A stretch of 6,105 nucleotides of DNA from Defluviitaleaceae bacterium (GTDB lineage Bacteria; Bacillota; Clostridia; Lachnospirales; UBA5962). Shown here piece after piece: positions 1 through 4,763 of the stretch. The translations under genes and the position numbers were made by a program. Positions within the stretch are counted from its first letter, which is position 1; each line of letters opens with the position of its first letter. Below the pieces are notes generated by a model. That model saw only the letters and a program-made list of their open reading frames with translations. It was not told where the DNA came from and searched no databases. Location of the stretch: positions 1 through 6,105 of the forward strand of contig WQZK01000119.1 of NCBI GenBank assembly GCA_009780765.1, given 5' to 3'.

Positions 1-14
1 AATTCAAATTTTTA

Positions 15-43
15 TTGCAAGCATAAAACAATTGTGTTAAAAT
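15..43 (+). promoter_or_regulatory. Candidate sigma-A promoter for the CPBP protease gene
   Basis: A -35-like TTGCAA (15-20) lies 17 bases before a -10-like TAAAAT (38-43). The -10 matches consensus at 5 of 6 bases and the -35 at 4 of 6. Transcription would begin near position 50 and leave a short leader of about 23 bases before the ATG at 73. The spacing is ideal, but AT-rich DNA gives such matches by chance, so confidence is moderate. Confidence 0.45.
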
Positions 44-72
44 ATATGTATTATTTTACAAGGAGTGTTTTT

Positions 73-981
73 ATGAATCCAAGAAAAGCAAATATATTTA
101 TGCTGGTTTTAGTTTTATTTCAAGTCATTGTGATGGTTATCTTAAACTTTACAGATTTTCCGCTTGCAGGTAATTTAGTTTTATCACAAGCTGTTGTATT
201 TTTAGTTCCTTCTGCAATATTTCTCATATTTTTTAGAGGTGGAGAAAAAGTTAACTCCATACTTAAATTTAAAAAAATGAGCGGTAAAAACGTTGCTCTC
301 ATCATCATAATGGGCTTCTTAGTTCAACCAGCCACTATGGCTATTGGAGCCATAACGTCGCTATTTTCTGAAAATATTCTTGCCGAAGTTATGCTAGAGC
401 TTACTAGCCTACCGTTTTTAGGGCTTTTATTTGTAGTTGCAGTTGTGCCATCTATCTGCGAAGAAATAGCCTTTAGAGGTGTAGTTTTTAAAGGCTATGA
501 AAAAGCTAGCATGAAAAAATTAATCATTGTAAATGGCTTGTTTTTTGGTTTTATGCACGGTAATTTTCAGCAATTTTTCTACACTTTTTTACTAGGTATT
601 TTAATCGCTCTTTTAGTTTACTATACGGGCTCTATGTTTTCGGCAATGCTTTTCCATTTTATACTTAATGGCAGCCAAGTTGTACTCCTTAGCCTTGTTA
701 GTTTTCTTGAAGAGTTTTTGGAAAGCCAAGGCTATGCTTTAGCCGAAGCTGATACAAGCTCAAGCCCTATCGTTTCGTGGGTTATTATTGGATTTATAGT
801 GCTTGTTGCCACTTTTGGGTTTATAAAGGTTTTAAAAATATTTATAAAAGCAAATCCTTTGCCTGAAAAAACTTTGGATGCAAAAGAAAAACATAGCATA
901 GCAACGCCATCGTTTGTTACGGTTTGCGTAATTTACACTCTTCTAATGGTTTTTGCGTTAGTTGCACCATATTTACAATAG
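73..981 (+). CDS. CPBP family intramembrane glutamic endopeptidase (Abi/CAAX-protease type), 302 aa
   Basis: This is a polytopic membrane protein with the three conserved CPBP (PF02517) motifs. Motif 1 is EEIAFRG with E130, E131 and R135. Motif 2 is FFGFMHGN with H162. Motif 3 is HFILN with H195 and N199. These supply the catalytic glutamate and histidines of Rce1-type proteases. Hydrophobic segments lie near residues 8-26, 35-54, 73-94, 115-129, 150-162, 168-185, 188-210, 234-255 and 281-299. The catalytic block is therefore flanked by extra N- and C-terminal membrane segments. The ATG at 73 is chosen because AAGGAG sits at 60-65, 7 bases upstream. An in-frame GTG at 34 has no ribosome binding site and would fall inside the promoter. 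Family members in Firmicutes act in protein or peptide maturation or bacteriocin self-immunity, but the substrate here is unknown. The gene is monocistronic and converges on the small gene at 987-1142. Confidence 0.92.
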   Translation: MNPRKANIFMLVLVLFQVIVMVILNFTDFPLAGNLVLSQAVVFLVPSAIFLIFFRGGEKVNSILKFKKMSGKNVALIIIMGFLVQPATMAIGAITSLFSENILAEVMLELTSLPFLGLLFVVAVVPSICEEIAFRGVVFKGYEKASMKKLIIVNGLFFGFMHGNFQQFFYTFLLGILIALLVYYTGSMFSAMLFHFILNGSQVVLLSLVSFLEEFLESQGYALAEADTSSSPIVSWVIIGFIVLVATFGFIKVLKIFIKANPLPEKTLDAKEKHSIATPSFVTVCVIYTLLMVFALVAPYLQ

Positions 982-986
982 TTTTA

Positions 987-1142
987 TTAATCTTCATCTT
1001 TTTTATCGTCGTCATTTTTTTTACTAGACTTTGAGTTTAGCCCTATCATTCGGCCAATTTGTTTGTCTAGTTCTTTCATGCTAGACGACTTTGGGCTATA
1101 AAAAAATAACCTAAGCTTGTTTTCTAACTGCTTTTTGTTCAT
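987..1142 (-). CDS. Small charged hypothetical protein, 51 aa
   Basis: This is a short minus-strand frame of 51 codons plus TAA. An AGGAG (complement of CTCCT at 1153-1157) lies 10 bases before the ATG at 1142. The product starts MNKKQLENKLRLFFYSPKSS. It has a basic or amphipathic first half and ends in a hydrophilic tail rich in Lys and Asp from about residue 37 (KSSKKNDDDKKDED). There is no signal peptide or membrane segment. I do not recognise the family. Support comes from the ribosome binding site, the uninterrupted frame, and the position just after the terminator that closes the coat operon. Its stop lies only 5 bases from the stop of the convergent CPBP gene. A sporulation-type -10 (1165-1173) precedes it, so a role in sporulation is possible but is inference. 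Confidence 0.6.
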   Translation of the reverse strand: MNKKQLENKLRLFFYSPKSSSMKELDKQIGRMIGLNSKSSKKNDDDKKDED

Positions 1143-1164
1143 ACCAATCACACTCCTATATTGT

Positions 1165-1173
1165 TAGTATATG
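1165..1173 (-). promoter_or_regulatory. Possible sporulation-sigma -10 element before the 51-aa gene
   Basis: On the minus strand this reads CATATACTA. It fits the sigma-K -10 pattern CATAnnnTA and nearly fits sigma-E CATACAnT. No matching -35 (ATA for sigma-E, AC for sigma-K) is visible at the right distance, where the U-tract and stem of the upstream terminator lie. It could also be a sigma-A -10 (TATACT) with a poor -35. It is a weak call. Confidence 0.25.
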
Positions 1174-1174
1174 C

Positions 1175-1215
1175 AAAAAAATCTCCAAAGCGACAAAATC
1201 ACTTTGGAGTTTTTT
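1175..1215 (-). terminator. Bidirectional intrinsic terminator after the coat gene operon
   Basis: CTCCAAAG (1183-1190) pairs perfectly with CTTTGGAG (1202-1209) across an 11-base loop. On the minus strand the stem is followed by A and then seven Ts (1181-1175). On the plus strand it is followed by six Ts (1210-1215). It begins 9 bases past the stop of the CotF-like gene at 1225. In the other direction it is the first plausible stop for transcripts leaving the CPBP gene. Confidence 0.9.
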
Positions 1216-1224
1216 CTTAAGTTA

Positions 1225-1488
1225 CTAGTGCATTTGCTGCATACCTTGCTGAAGCACATTTTTAATATTCGCTGAATCTTGCTGATTCGCCGGTGGAGAC
1301 TTGTGATAATAACCCTTTTGCTCTGCCATTTTGTAAAGATCGTATTGAAACTTTTCGTCGCCATCTCTCATTTGTTGAAAAGTTTGTCTAAGATTTGGGC
1401 AATTGCACTCGGTTATTATTTTGCCATAGCCGCCAATGCTTGCTTTAACGCCCGATAAAATGTCTAAAACCATTTGTTTCTCTTGCAT
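1225..1488 (-). CDS. CotF-like spore coat protein, 87 aa
   Basis: This is a small soluble protein of the Coat_F type (PF07875), predicted to fold as ferritin-like helices. Helix 1 is roughly residues 3-28. The second helical stretch, 31-56, contains the signature C28-N-C-P-N32-L-R-Q35-T-F37-Q38 and later FQYDLYKMAEQKGYY. Such proteins are assembled into the spore coat by the mother cell in Bacilli and Clostridia. The C-terminal 20 or so residues are rich in Gln, Asn and Met and look flexible. GGAGG (complement of 1497-1501) lies 8 bases before the ATG. It follows the 60-aa coat paralogue by 44 bases with no terminator between, so the two form an operon, closed by the terminator at 1175-1215. 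Confidence 0.9.
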   Translation of the reverse strand: MQEKQMVLDILSGVKASIGGYGKIITECNCPNLRQTFQQMRDGDEKFQYDLYKMAEQKGYYHKSPPANQQDSANIKNVLQQGMQQMH

Positions 1489-1532
1489 TTTTTATACCTC
1501 CGTAAATTTGTTAGAATTTTTTAGTTTAGCAA

Positions 1533-1715
1533 CTATAGCATACCTATAAGTGTTTGTGCACTTTTATTTGCATCTTGTGAAGCTTTTTGAAAAGCTTGCT
1601 TAATATTTGCATCTGTACACGAGCTTGCATACTCCGAAAGCTTAGAGGCAATAGTTTGGTGCGATGTAACAACTTCTCTGATTGCATTAATCTCTACTTG
1701 ACTTAATTGGTTCAT
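1533..1715 (-). CDS. Small CotF-related spore coat protein, 60 aa
   Basis: This is the first gene of the coat operon. The product is two predicted amphipathic helices (about 4-30 and 34-58) joined at a short SCTDAN turn. The turn and second helix, C33-T-D-A-N37-I-K-Q40-A-F42-Q43, align with C28 to Q38 of the downstream CotF-like protein, so the two are paralogues. The short forms typical of clostridial coat proteins are close to this length, so it is probably not truncated. AAGGAG (complement of 1723-1728) sits 7 bases before the ATG. A possible sporulation-sigma promoter lies upstream (1756-1786). Expression during sporulation is expected from the family; the exact location in the coat is unknown. 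Confidence 0.82.
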   Translation of the reverse strand: MNQLSQVEINAIREVVTSHQTIASKLSEYASSCTDANIKQAFQKASQDANKSAQTLIGML

Positions 1716-1755
1716 ATTAAATCTCCTTTCAAATTTAACTATATTTTACAATTAA

Positions 1756-1786
1756 TATTATCTCATAAATAAGTTACATTTATTCA
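1756..1786 (-). promoter_or_regulatory. Candidate sporulation-sigma promoter for the coat operon
   Basis: On the minus strand TGAATA (1786-1781) is followed after 18 bases by GATAATA (1762-1756). The first element equals the sigma-G/F-type -35 TGAATA. The second matches the -10 CATACTA at 5 of 7 positions. The leader to the ATG at 1715 would be about 35 bases. Mother-cell sigma-E or sigma-K would be more usual for a coat gene. The same region has no good sigma-A promoter at allowed spacing. Confidence 0.3.
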
Positions 1787-1819
1787 ACATTTTAAAATAA
1801 TTTTAAACAAACAGATTTT

Positions 1820-1844
1820 AAAAAAAGAGGGCTTTCGCCCTCTT
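1820..1844 (-). terminator. Intrinsic terminator overlapping the end of the 35-aa gene
   Basis: AAGAGGGC (1825-1832) and GCCCTCTT (1837-1844) form an 8-bp GC-rich stem with a 4-base loop. On the minus strand the stem runs straight into a run of Ts (1826-1820). The tract is only on the minus-strand side, so it ends a minus transcript arriving from higher coordinates. The only candidate is the small gene at 1843-1950, whose TAA overlaps the stem by two bases (1843-1844). Confidence 0.92.
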
Positions 1845-1950
1845 AAATTTCTTCGTAATCCATAATAAACTTCACCACAGATAAAACAAAATCAACTTCA
1901 TTTTCAGTTAGTGCATCAATTAACAATTTTAGTTTTTCAATTCTATCCAC
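1843..1950 (-). CDS. Small hypothetical protein with GTG start, 35 aa
   Basis: This is an uninterrupted 35-codon frame from GTG (1950) to TAA (1843). It is the only minus-strand frame lying between a good promoter (1986-2014) and a strong terminator (1820-1844). A purine-rich GGGAGAGG (complement of 1961-1968) sits 10 bases before the GTG. The product begins MDRIEKLKLLIDALTENEVD, continues with a hydrophobic FVLSVVKFIM stretch, and ends DYEEI. It looks like one or two amphipathic helices and not a typical membrane segment, since charged residues flank and interrupt it. I do not recognise a named family. The compact transcription unit is the main evidence that it is a real gene. A regulatory RNA with an incidental frame is the alternative. 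Confidence 0.62.
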   Translation of the reverse strand: MDRIEKLKLLIDALTENEVDFVLSVVKFIMDYEEI

Positions 1951-1985
1951 ATTTGCACAACCTCTCCCATTTATTCTATTTCAAT

Positions 1986-2014
1986 ATTATACAATATATT
2001 ACAAATAAACACAA
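1986..2014 (-). promoter_or_regulatory. Sigma-A-type promoter for the 35-aa gene
   Basis: On the minus strand a perfect TATAAT (1991-1986) lies 17 bases after TTGTGT (2014-2009), which matches only the TTG half of a -35. The predicted start is near 1979, giving a leader of about 29 bases that contains the ribosome binding site. It diverges from the promoter at 2088-2116. Confidence 0.55.
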
Positions 2015-2077
2015 CAAACTATTAGTATTATTTTTTCGCTACTTTAACTGCTTTGTCGCCTTTAAAATTAAAAATGT

Positions 2078-2091
2078 TATACATATGTATA
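2078..2091. promoter_or_regulatory. 14-bp perfect palindrome, putative operator over the yihY-type promoter
   Basis: TATACATATGTATA is a perfect palindrome. Its core TACA-TA-TGTA matches the TACAnnTGTA dyad known for BlaI/MecI/CopY-type repressors. It overlaps the first four bases of the -35 hexamer at 2088-2093, the position expected of a repressor site. No regulator gene is in the window, so the cognate protein is unknown. AT-rich palindromes also occur by chance. Confidence 0.4.
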
Positions 2092-2116
2092 CAAATGAAG
2101 GGAAATGATATATAAT
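2088..2116 (+). promoter_or_regulatory. Sigma-A promoter for the YihY/BrkB-type gene
   Basis: TATACA (2088-2093, 4 of 6 to TTGACA) precedes a perfect TATAAT (2111-2116) by exactly 17 bases. Transcription would start near 2123 and give a leader of about 27 bases. Confidence 0.6.
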
Positions 2117-2149
2117 TAGTTTAGTAAGATAATACATTTGGGAGAAACC

Positions 2150-2962
2150 ATGAAAAAATTTATACTATTTATAGCAATATTGGTCAAAAAAGTTAAGACA
2201 GACGATTTAATTTCAATCTCAAACGACTTAACCTATAAAATCTTATTATCTATGTTTCCGCTTATATTGTTTTTATTTTCGATTTTAGGATATTTAGAGC
2301 TTGATGCAACCCATCTAATACAACAAGTAAGCCTTTATTTGCCTGAATATCTAACATATATGATGGAAAGCTTTTTAAATGAGGTTTTAACGCTTAGGCG
2401 TGCAAGTATTTTATCAACGAGTTTAGCTATTGCCGTTTTTAGTGCATCTTCTGGTTTTAACTCTGTTATTAAAGGAATAAACAAAGCATATGGCTATAAA
2501 GACGAACGTTCTTTTATAAAACGCAGACTTTTAAGCTTCTTTTTGGTGTTTATTTTCACAATAACTATAATTGTAACCTTGGTTATGCTTATTTTTAACG
2601 ATTGGATACTAACCTTTATAACAACTTACTTTAATACAAACAATTTTACAACACACTTTTTTGGCTTTTTTGGAAATGTTGTTTCAATGTTTTTAATGCT
2701 TTGTGCTGTTATTGCTATAAATAAGCTTTCGGTTCTTAAAAAAGTTAGAATTAGAAATCTTTTGCCGGGGGCTTTAATAACTGTTTTGGTGTGGGTTTTG
2801 GCAAGCTATGGATTTAATATTTATGTAAATAATTTTTCTCGCCATTCTTCGCTTTATGGTTCTGTTGCGGGTATTGTAATACTTTTAATATGGCTTAATA
2901 TTATATGCACCGTTTTGCTTTTAGGAAGTGCCGTTAATGTTATACTCGAGCAAGATGATTAA
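2150..2962 (+). CDS. YihY/virulence factor BrkB family inner-membrane protein, 270 aa
   Basis: This is an integral membrane protein of the YihY/BrkB family (PF03631), formerly misnamed ribonuclease BN. It has about six hydrophobic segments, near residues 30-48, 89-105, 127-150, 172-191, 204-226 and 238-263. Two family hallmarks are visible. One is the N-terminal D26-LTYKILLSMFPLILFLFSILG block, equivalent to the usual AaAlaYytllSlfPlll. The other is the C-terminal S234-LYGSVAGIVILLIWLN block ending in LLLGSAVN. Length is normal. The ATG at 2150 is preferred because GGGAG at 2140-2144 lies 5 bases upstream. An in-frame TTG at 2138 would put the ribosome binding site inside the gene. The function is not settled; a transport or export role is proposed for the family. 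It has its own promoter with a palindrome over it, and no clear terminator follows. Confidence 0.9.
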   Translation: MKKFILFIAILVKKVKTDDLISISNDLTYKILLSMFPLILFLFSILGYLELDATHLIQQVSLYLPEYLTYMMESFLNEVLTLRRASILSTSLAIAVFSASSGFNSVIKGINKAYGYKDERSFIKRRLLSFFLVFIFTITIIVTLVMLIFNDWILTFITTYFNTNNFTTHFFGFFGNVVSMFLMLCAVIAINKLSVLKKVRIRNLLPGALITVLVWVLASYGFNIYVNNFSRHSSLYGSVAGIVILLIWLNIICTVLLLGSAVNVILEQDD

Positions 2963-2995
2963 TGAAATAATTGAATTTAAACCGAATATTTGTTC

Positions 2996-3024
2996 TTGAC
3001 AATGTAAATAAATGATGATATACT
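2996..3024 (+). promoter_or_regulatory. Strong sigma-A promoter for the VOC gene
   Basis: A perfect TTGACA (2996-3001) and a TATACT (3019-3024, 5 of 6) are separated by 17 bases. This is the best promoter match in the window. The predicted start is near 3031, with a leader of about 33 bases. Confidence 0.85.
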
Positions 3025-3063
3025 TAAATCTAAAAATACTATGCCAAGAAAGGAGCATGTTAT

Positions 3064-3459
3064 ATGCTTGTACCAATTATTAGTTTTCAAGGTAACTGTG
3101 ATGAAGCCATTTCTTTTTATAAAGAAGCGGTTAATGCTTCGGTAAAAACAATAAACTATTTAAGCGAAGCCCCAGAAGGCTTTGCTATAGAGGGTGCCTC
3201 TCCAAATTTTGTAATGCACTCGGAGCTTATGATATACGGCACACCAATTACTATGACTGATGGAGCAACCTCAAAGATAACAGGCGAATATTTTTCACTT
3301 TCAATTGCTTTTAATTCTTCTGAAGAAGCAACTTCTGTTTTTAACAAGCTAGCAGATGGTGGACAAGTTATTGAAGCCTTAGCACCACAGTTTTGGTCGC
3401 CTTTATGCGGCGATGTAAAAGACCGCTTTGGAATACACTGGCATATCTACACAATATAA
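3064..3459 (+). CDS. PhnB-like VOC family protein (glyoxalase/bleomycin-resistance fold), 131 aa
   Basis: This is a small cytosolic protein with the vicinal-oxygen-chelate fold, in the PhnB-like subgroup. Visible signatures are GNCDEAISFY at residues 10-19, the H52-S-E54-L-M-I strand, G99-G100 in the second repeat, and the C-terminal FW..LCGDVKDRFGIHWHI block with D120, F122, G123 and W126. Length is typical. These proteins are dimeric, and the subgroup includes members of unknown reaction as well as antibiotic-binding relatives, so no substrate can be assigned. AAAGGAG at 3049-3055 lies 8 bases before the ATG. The gene stands alone, with a near-consensus promoter upstream and a terminator 7 bases after the stop. 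Confidence 0.9.
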   Translation: MLVPIISFQGNCDEAISFYKEAVNASVKTINYLSEAPEGFAIEGASPNFVMHSELMIYGTPITMTDGATSKITGEYFSLSIAFNSSEEATSVFNKLADGGQVIEALAPQFWSPLCGDVKDRFGIHWHIYTI

Positions 3460-3466
3460 TGCAACT

Positions 3467-3502
3467 AAAAAGCTCAGTATATTAAACATACTAAGCTTTT
3501 TT
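3467..3502 (+). terminator. Intrinsic terminator of the VOC gene
   Basis: AAAAAGCT (3467-3474) pairs with AGCTTTTT (3494-3501), and AGTAT (3476-3480) pairs with ATACT (3488-3492), with one C-A mismatch between the two blocks. The loop is 7 bases and the hairpin merges into six Ts (3497-3502). The A-run on the left side means it could also act on minus-strand transcripts coming from the MBL gene. Confidence 0.85.
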
Positions 3503-3522
3503 ATGCTGTTTTTTATAGTCAT

Positions 3523-3712
3523 TTAAGTTGAAAATGCAACTTAAAGCAAATTGCTTTTCAATCAGTACCATGTGTCAGGCATAACGCAAAGCCGCGTTAT
3601 ATAGTTGTAAACGCTTGACCTCCTCGTTCACTGTTTTAAAGTACGTTTGGCTATAGGTGCGTTCATCTAACTTGAAAACAATTAACGCTTTGCGTTATTG
3701 TTTTCAAGTTAA
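3523..3712. repeat. Structured intergenic element with imperfect terminal inverted repeats (MITE-like candidate)
   Basis: This approximately 190-bp stretch fills most of the 270-base gap between the VOC and MBL genes. Its left end (3523-3547) and the reverse complement of its right end (3712-3687) agree at 19 of 26 aligned positions with one gap. Both begin TTAA[G/C]TTGAAAA. The trinucleotide ATT flanks the inner TAA..TTA ends (3521-3523 and 3712-3714). Inside are 9-bp inverted repeats at 3522-3530/3537-3545 and 7-bp ones at 3581-3587/3594-3600. A 12-base copy, ATAACGCAAAGC (3581-3592), recurs inverted at 3687-3698. The interior looks less AT-rich than the neighbouring intergenic DNA. No transposase is present. 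It could be a MITE, another dispersed structured repeat, or an RNA gene. Confidence 0.4.
3668..3711. repeat. Large hairpin, 20-bp stem with one bulge
   Basis: Bases 3668-3688 pair with 3692-3711 through 20 base pairs, leaving a single bulged T at 3683 and a TTT loop at 3689-3691. It is the longest inverted repeat in the window and forms the right end of the element at 3523-3712. Neither strand has a T-run after the stem, so it is not an ordinary intrinsic terminator. It lies just downstream of the MBL gene and could protect that mRNA from 3' exonucleases. Confidence 0.9.
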
Positions 3713-3729
3713 TTCACTATAAATACATT

Positions 3730-4470
3730 TTATTTTTCTGCTAAATGCTTAAACCAATGGCTACTTAAAAAAGTGCAATCACAGTTTTTTGTGGCTTCTT
3801 CATAAGTAATCGGCTTACCATCTGCCATTAATATAGCCTCGGCGTATGCAGCACGATTTTGTATATCTTTATGAAGTTTGTTTCCATCAAGTATCGGCCC
3901 ATGTGCTGGTATGATTGTTAGTTTGTGATAATCTTTAATCTTGTTCCATGACTCAAGCTGCCTTTTAATATCATCCCTGCTGTCTATCCATGGAAGTAGC
4001 GGCTGCCCATCATGAGAATACATTATTTCGTCCGCCACATGAATAAATTGCCCGTTAATCTTTACAAGTACAGTACACTCCGAATGACCTGGAGAAGGTA
4101 TTATTTCAAGAGTATGCTTACCAAATTCAATGATCGTAGGATTTTCAATCGGTATATATCTTTTAACCTGATTTTCATCATACTCTTCAAGATTAAAGAA
4201 CGAACTTCCGTACCAAGGCACTTCTGGTAGTACATTAAAGCCATCTGTATGGTCGTTGTGGCTATGAGAAAGTATAATGCTGTCAACCGCAATGCCGTTT
4301 GCCACCAAATCTTCAAAAACCTGAGGTGCTTCATCTTTATAGGCACTATCAATCAAAATGGCCTTGTTTTCATGAACCACAGCGATGATAGTGTTTCCGA
4401 AATTATACTTTTCTCCACTTTTCGGGAATATATATTGTATTACTCCTGATGCCAATTCTTGTTTTAACAT
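3730..4470 (-). CDS. MBL-fold metallo-hydrolase (class B beta-lactamase-like), 246 aa
   Basis: This is a single-domain metallo-beta-lactamase-fold protein (PF00753) with every expected metal ligand. The H69-S-H71-N-D73-H74-TDG motif is followed by H129 in PSPGHSECT, D147 in HVADEIMY, and H190 in IIPAHGP. The arrangement supports a two-metal hydrolase. The N-terminal strand pair, with NTIIAVVHENKAILIDSAY, and the length are typical of a stand-alone hydrolase. There is no signal peptide, so it is expected in the cytosol and is unlikely to be a secreted beta-lactamase. The substrate cannot be told from sequence. AAAGGAG (complement of 4479-4485) lies 8 bases before the ATG. It is downstream of the acidic-protein gene by 62 bases and has a candidate promoter of its own in that gap. 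A Cys pair occurs at C230 and C232 near the C-terminus. Confidence 0.9.
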   Translation of the reverse strand: MLKQELASGVIQYIFPKSGEKYNFGNTIIAVVHENKAILIDSAYKDEAPQVFEDLVANGIAVDSIILSHSHNDHTDGFNVLPEVPWYGSSFFNLEEYDENQVKRYIPIENPTIIEFGKHTLEIIPSPGHSECTVLVKINGQFIHVADEIMYSHDGQPLLPWIDSRDDIKRQLESWNKIKDYHKLTIIPAHGPILDGNKLHKDIQNRAAYAEAILMADGKPITYEEATKNCDCTFLSSHWFKHLAEK

Positions 4471-4498
4471 GTTTTTTTCTCCTTTGTACTTACATATT

Positions 4499-4528
4499 AT
4501 TCTATCATGAAGGCTGAATGAAAATCAA
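4499..4528 (-). promoter_or_regulatory. Candidate sigma-A promoter for the MBL gene
   Basis: On the minus strand TTGATT (4528-4523) is followed after 18 bases by TAGAAT (4504-4499). The -35 matches 4 of 6 bases and the -10 matches 5 of 6. The leader would be about 22 bases. It lies wholly in the gap after the acidic-protein gene, so the MBL gene may be transcribed on its own as well as by read-through. Confidence 0.45.
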
Positions 4529-4532
4529 ATCA

Positions 4533-4763
4533 TTAATCTTCGTATTCACTCGCTGCATCTATAATCATAGATTTTAATAAAGATTTATCATATTTTCCTG
4601 GGTTTAATTCAAGCTCTAGATGTAAAAGCTCGTCTTCTGCTTCGTCGTAATCAACCGTAAAGCTTGTTGTAAAATCGCTTTCAAACTCAATCTCGCCTTC
4701 TATATGCCAAATTTCTTCGTCTTTATCAATGCTTATAATAATAATTTCGTTTATTTCTATCAT
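4533..4763 (-). CDS. Small acidic hypothetical protein, 76 aa
   Basis: This is a compact, highly acidic protein: 24 of 76 residues are Asp or Glu against 4 Lys and no Arg. Alternating hydrophobic and charged residues (INEIIIISIDKDEEIWHIEG and EIEFESDFTTSFTVDYD) suggest a small beta sheet in the first half. A helix probably follows after the NPGKYDKSLLKSMIIDAASEYE stretch near residues 54-75. There is no signal, membrane segment, Cys or metal motif. I do not recognise a named family. GAGGAG (complement of 4770-4775) lies 6 bases before the ATG. The gene begins 55 bases after the recD2 stop with no terminator between, so co-transcription with the helicase is likely. A DNA-mimic or helicase-associated role is only speculation from the charge and location. 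Confidence 0.75.
   Translation of the reverse strand: MIEINEIIIISIDKDEEIWHIEGEIEFESDFTTSFTVDYDEAEDELLHLELELNPGKYDKSLLKSMIIDAASEYED

Noticed and set aside
34..72. In-frame GTG extension of the CPBP gene by 13 codons
   Set aside because: It has no ribosome binding site, lies within the likely promoter, and would contain the AAGGAG that serves the ATG at 73.
2028..2084. Minus-strand 18-codon frame ending KGDKAVKVAKK, starting inside the palindrome
   Set aside because: The codons look plausible but there is no Shine-Dalgarno sequence upstream and no terminator after it, and its start lies inside a promoter on the other strand.
1911..2108. Plus-strand 65-codon frame in the intergenic region
   Set aside because: It has no ribosome binding site and a low-complexity product rich in Phe, Asn, Ile and His. 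It also overlaps the minus-strand small gene and both divergent promoters.
2138..2149. TTG start four codons upstream for the YihY/BrkB gene
   Set aside because: The GGGAG needed for initiation overlaps these codons; the ATG at 2150 begins a normal family N-terminus.
3543..3557. AAAGCAA-A-TTGCTTT near-palindrome as an operator
   Set aside because: It lies between a terminator and the end of a minus-strand gene, away from any promoter, and is better explained as part of the structured element.
4012..4449. Plus-strand and alternate minus-strand frames inside the MBL gene
   Set aside because: They are shadows of a gene with all metal-binding motifs intact; they lack ribosome binding sites and recognisable domains.
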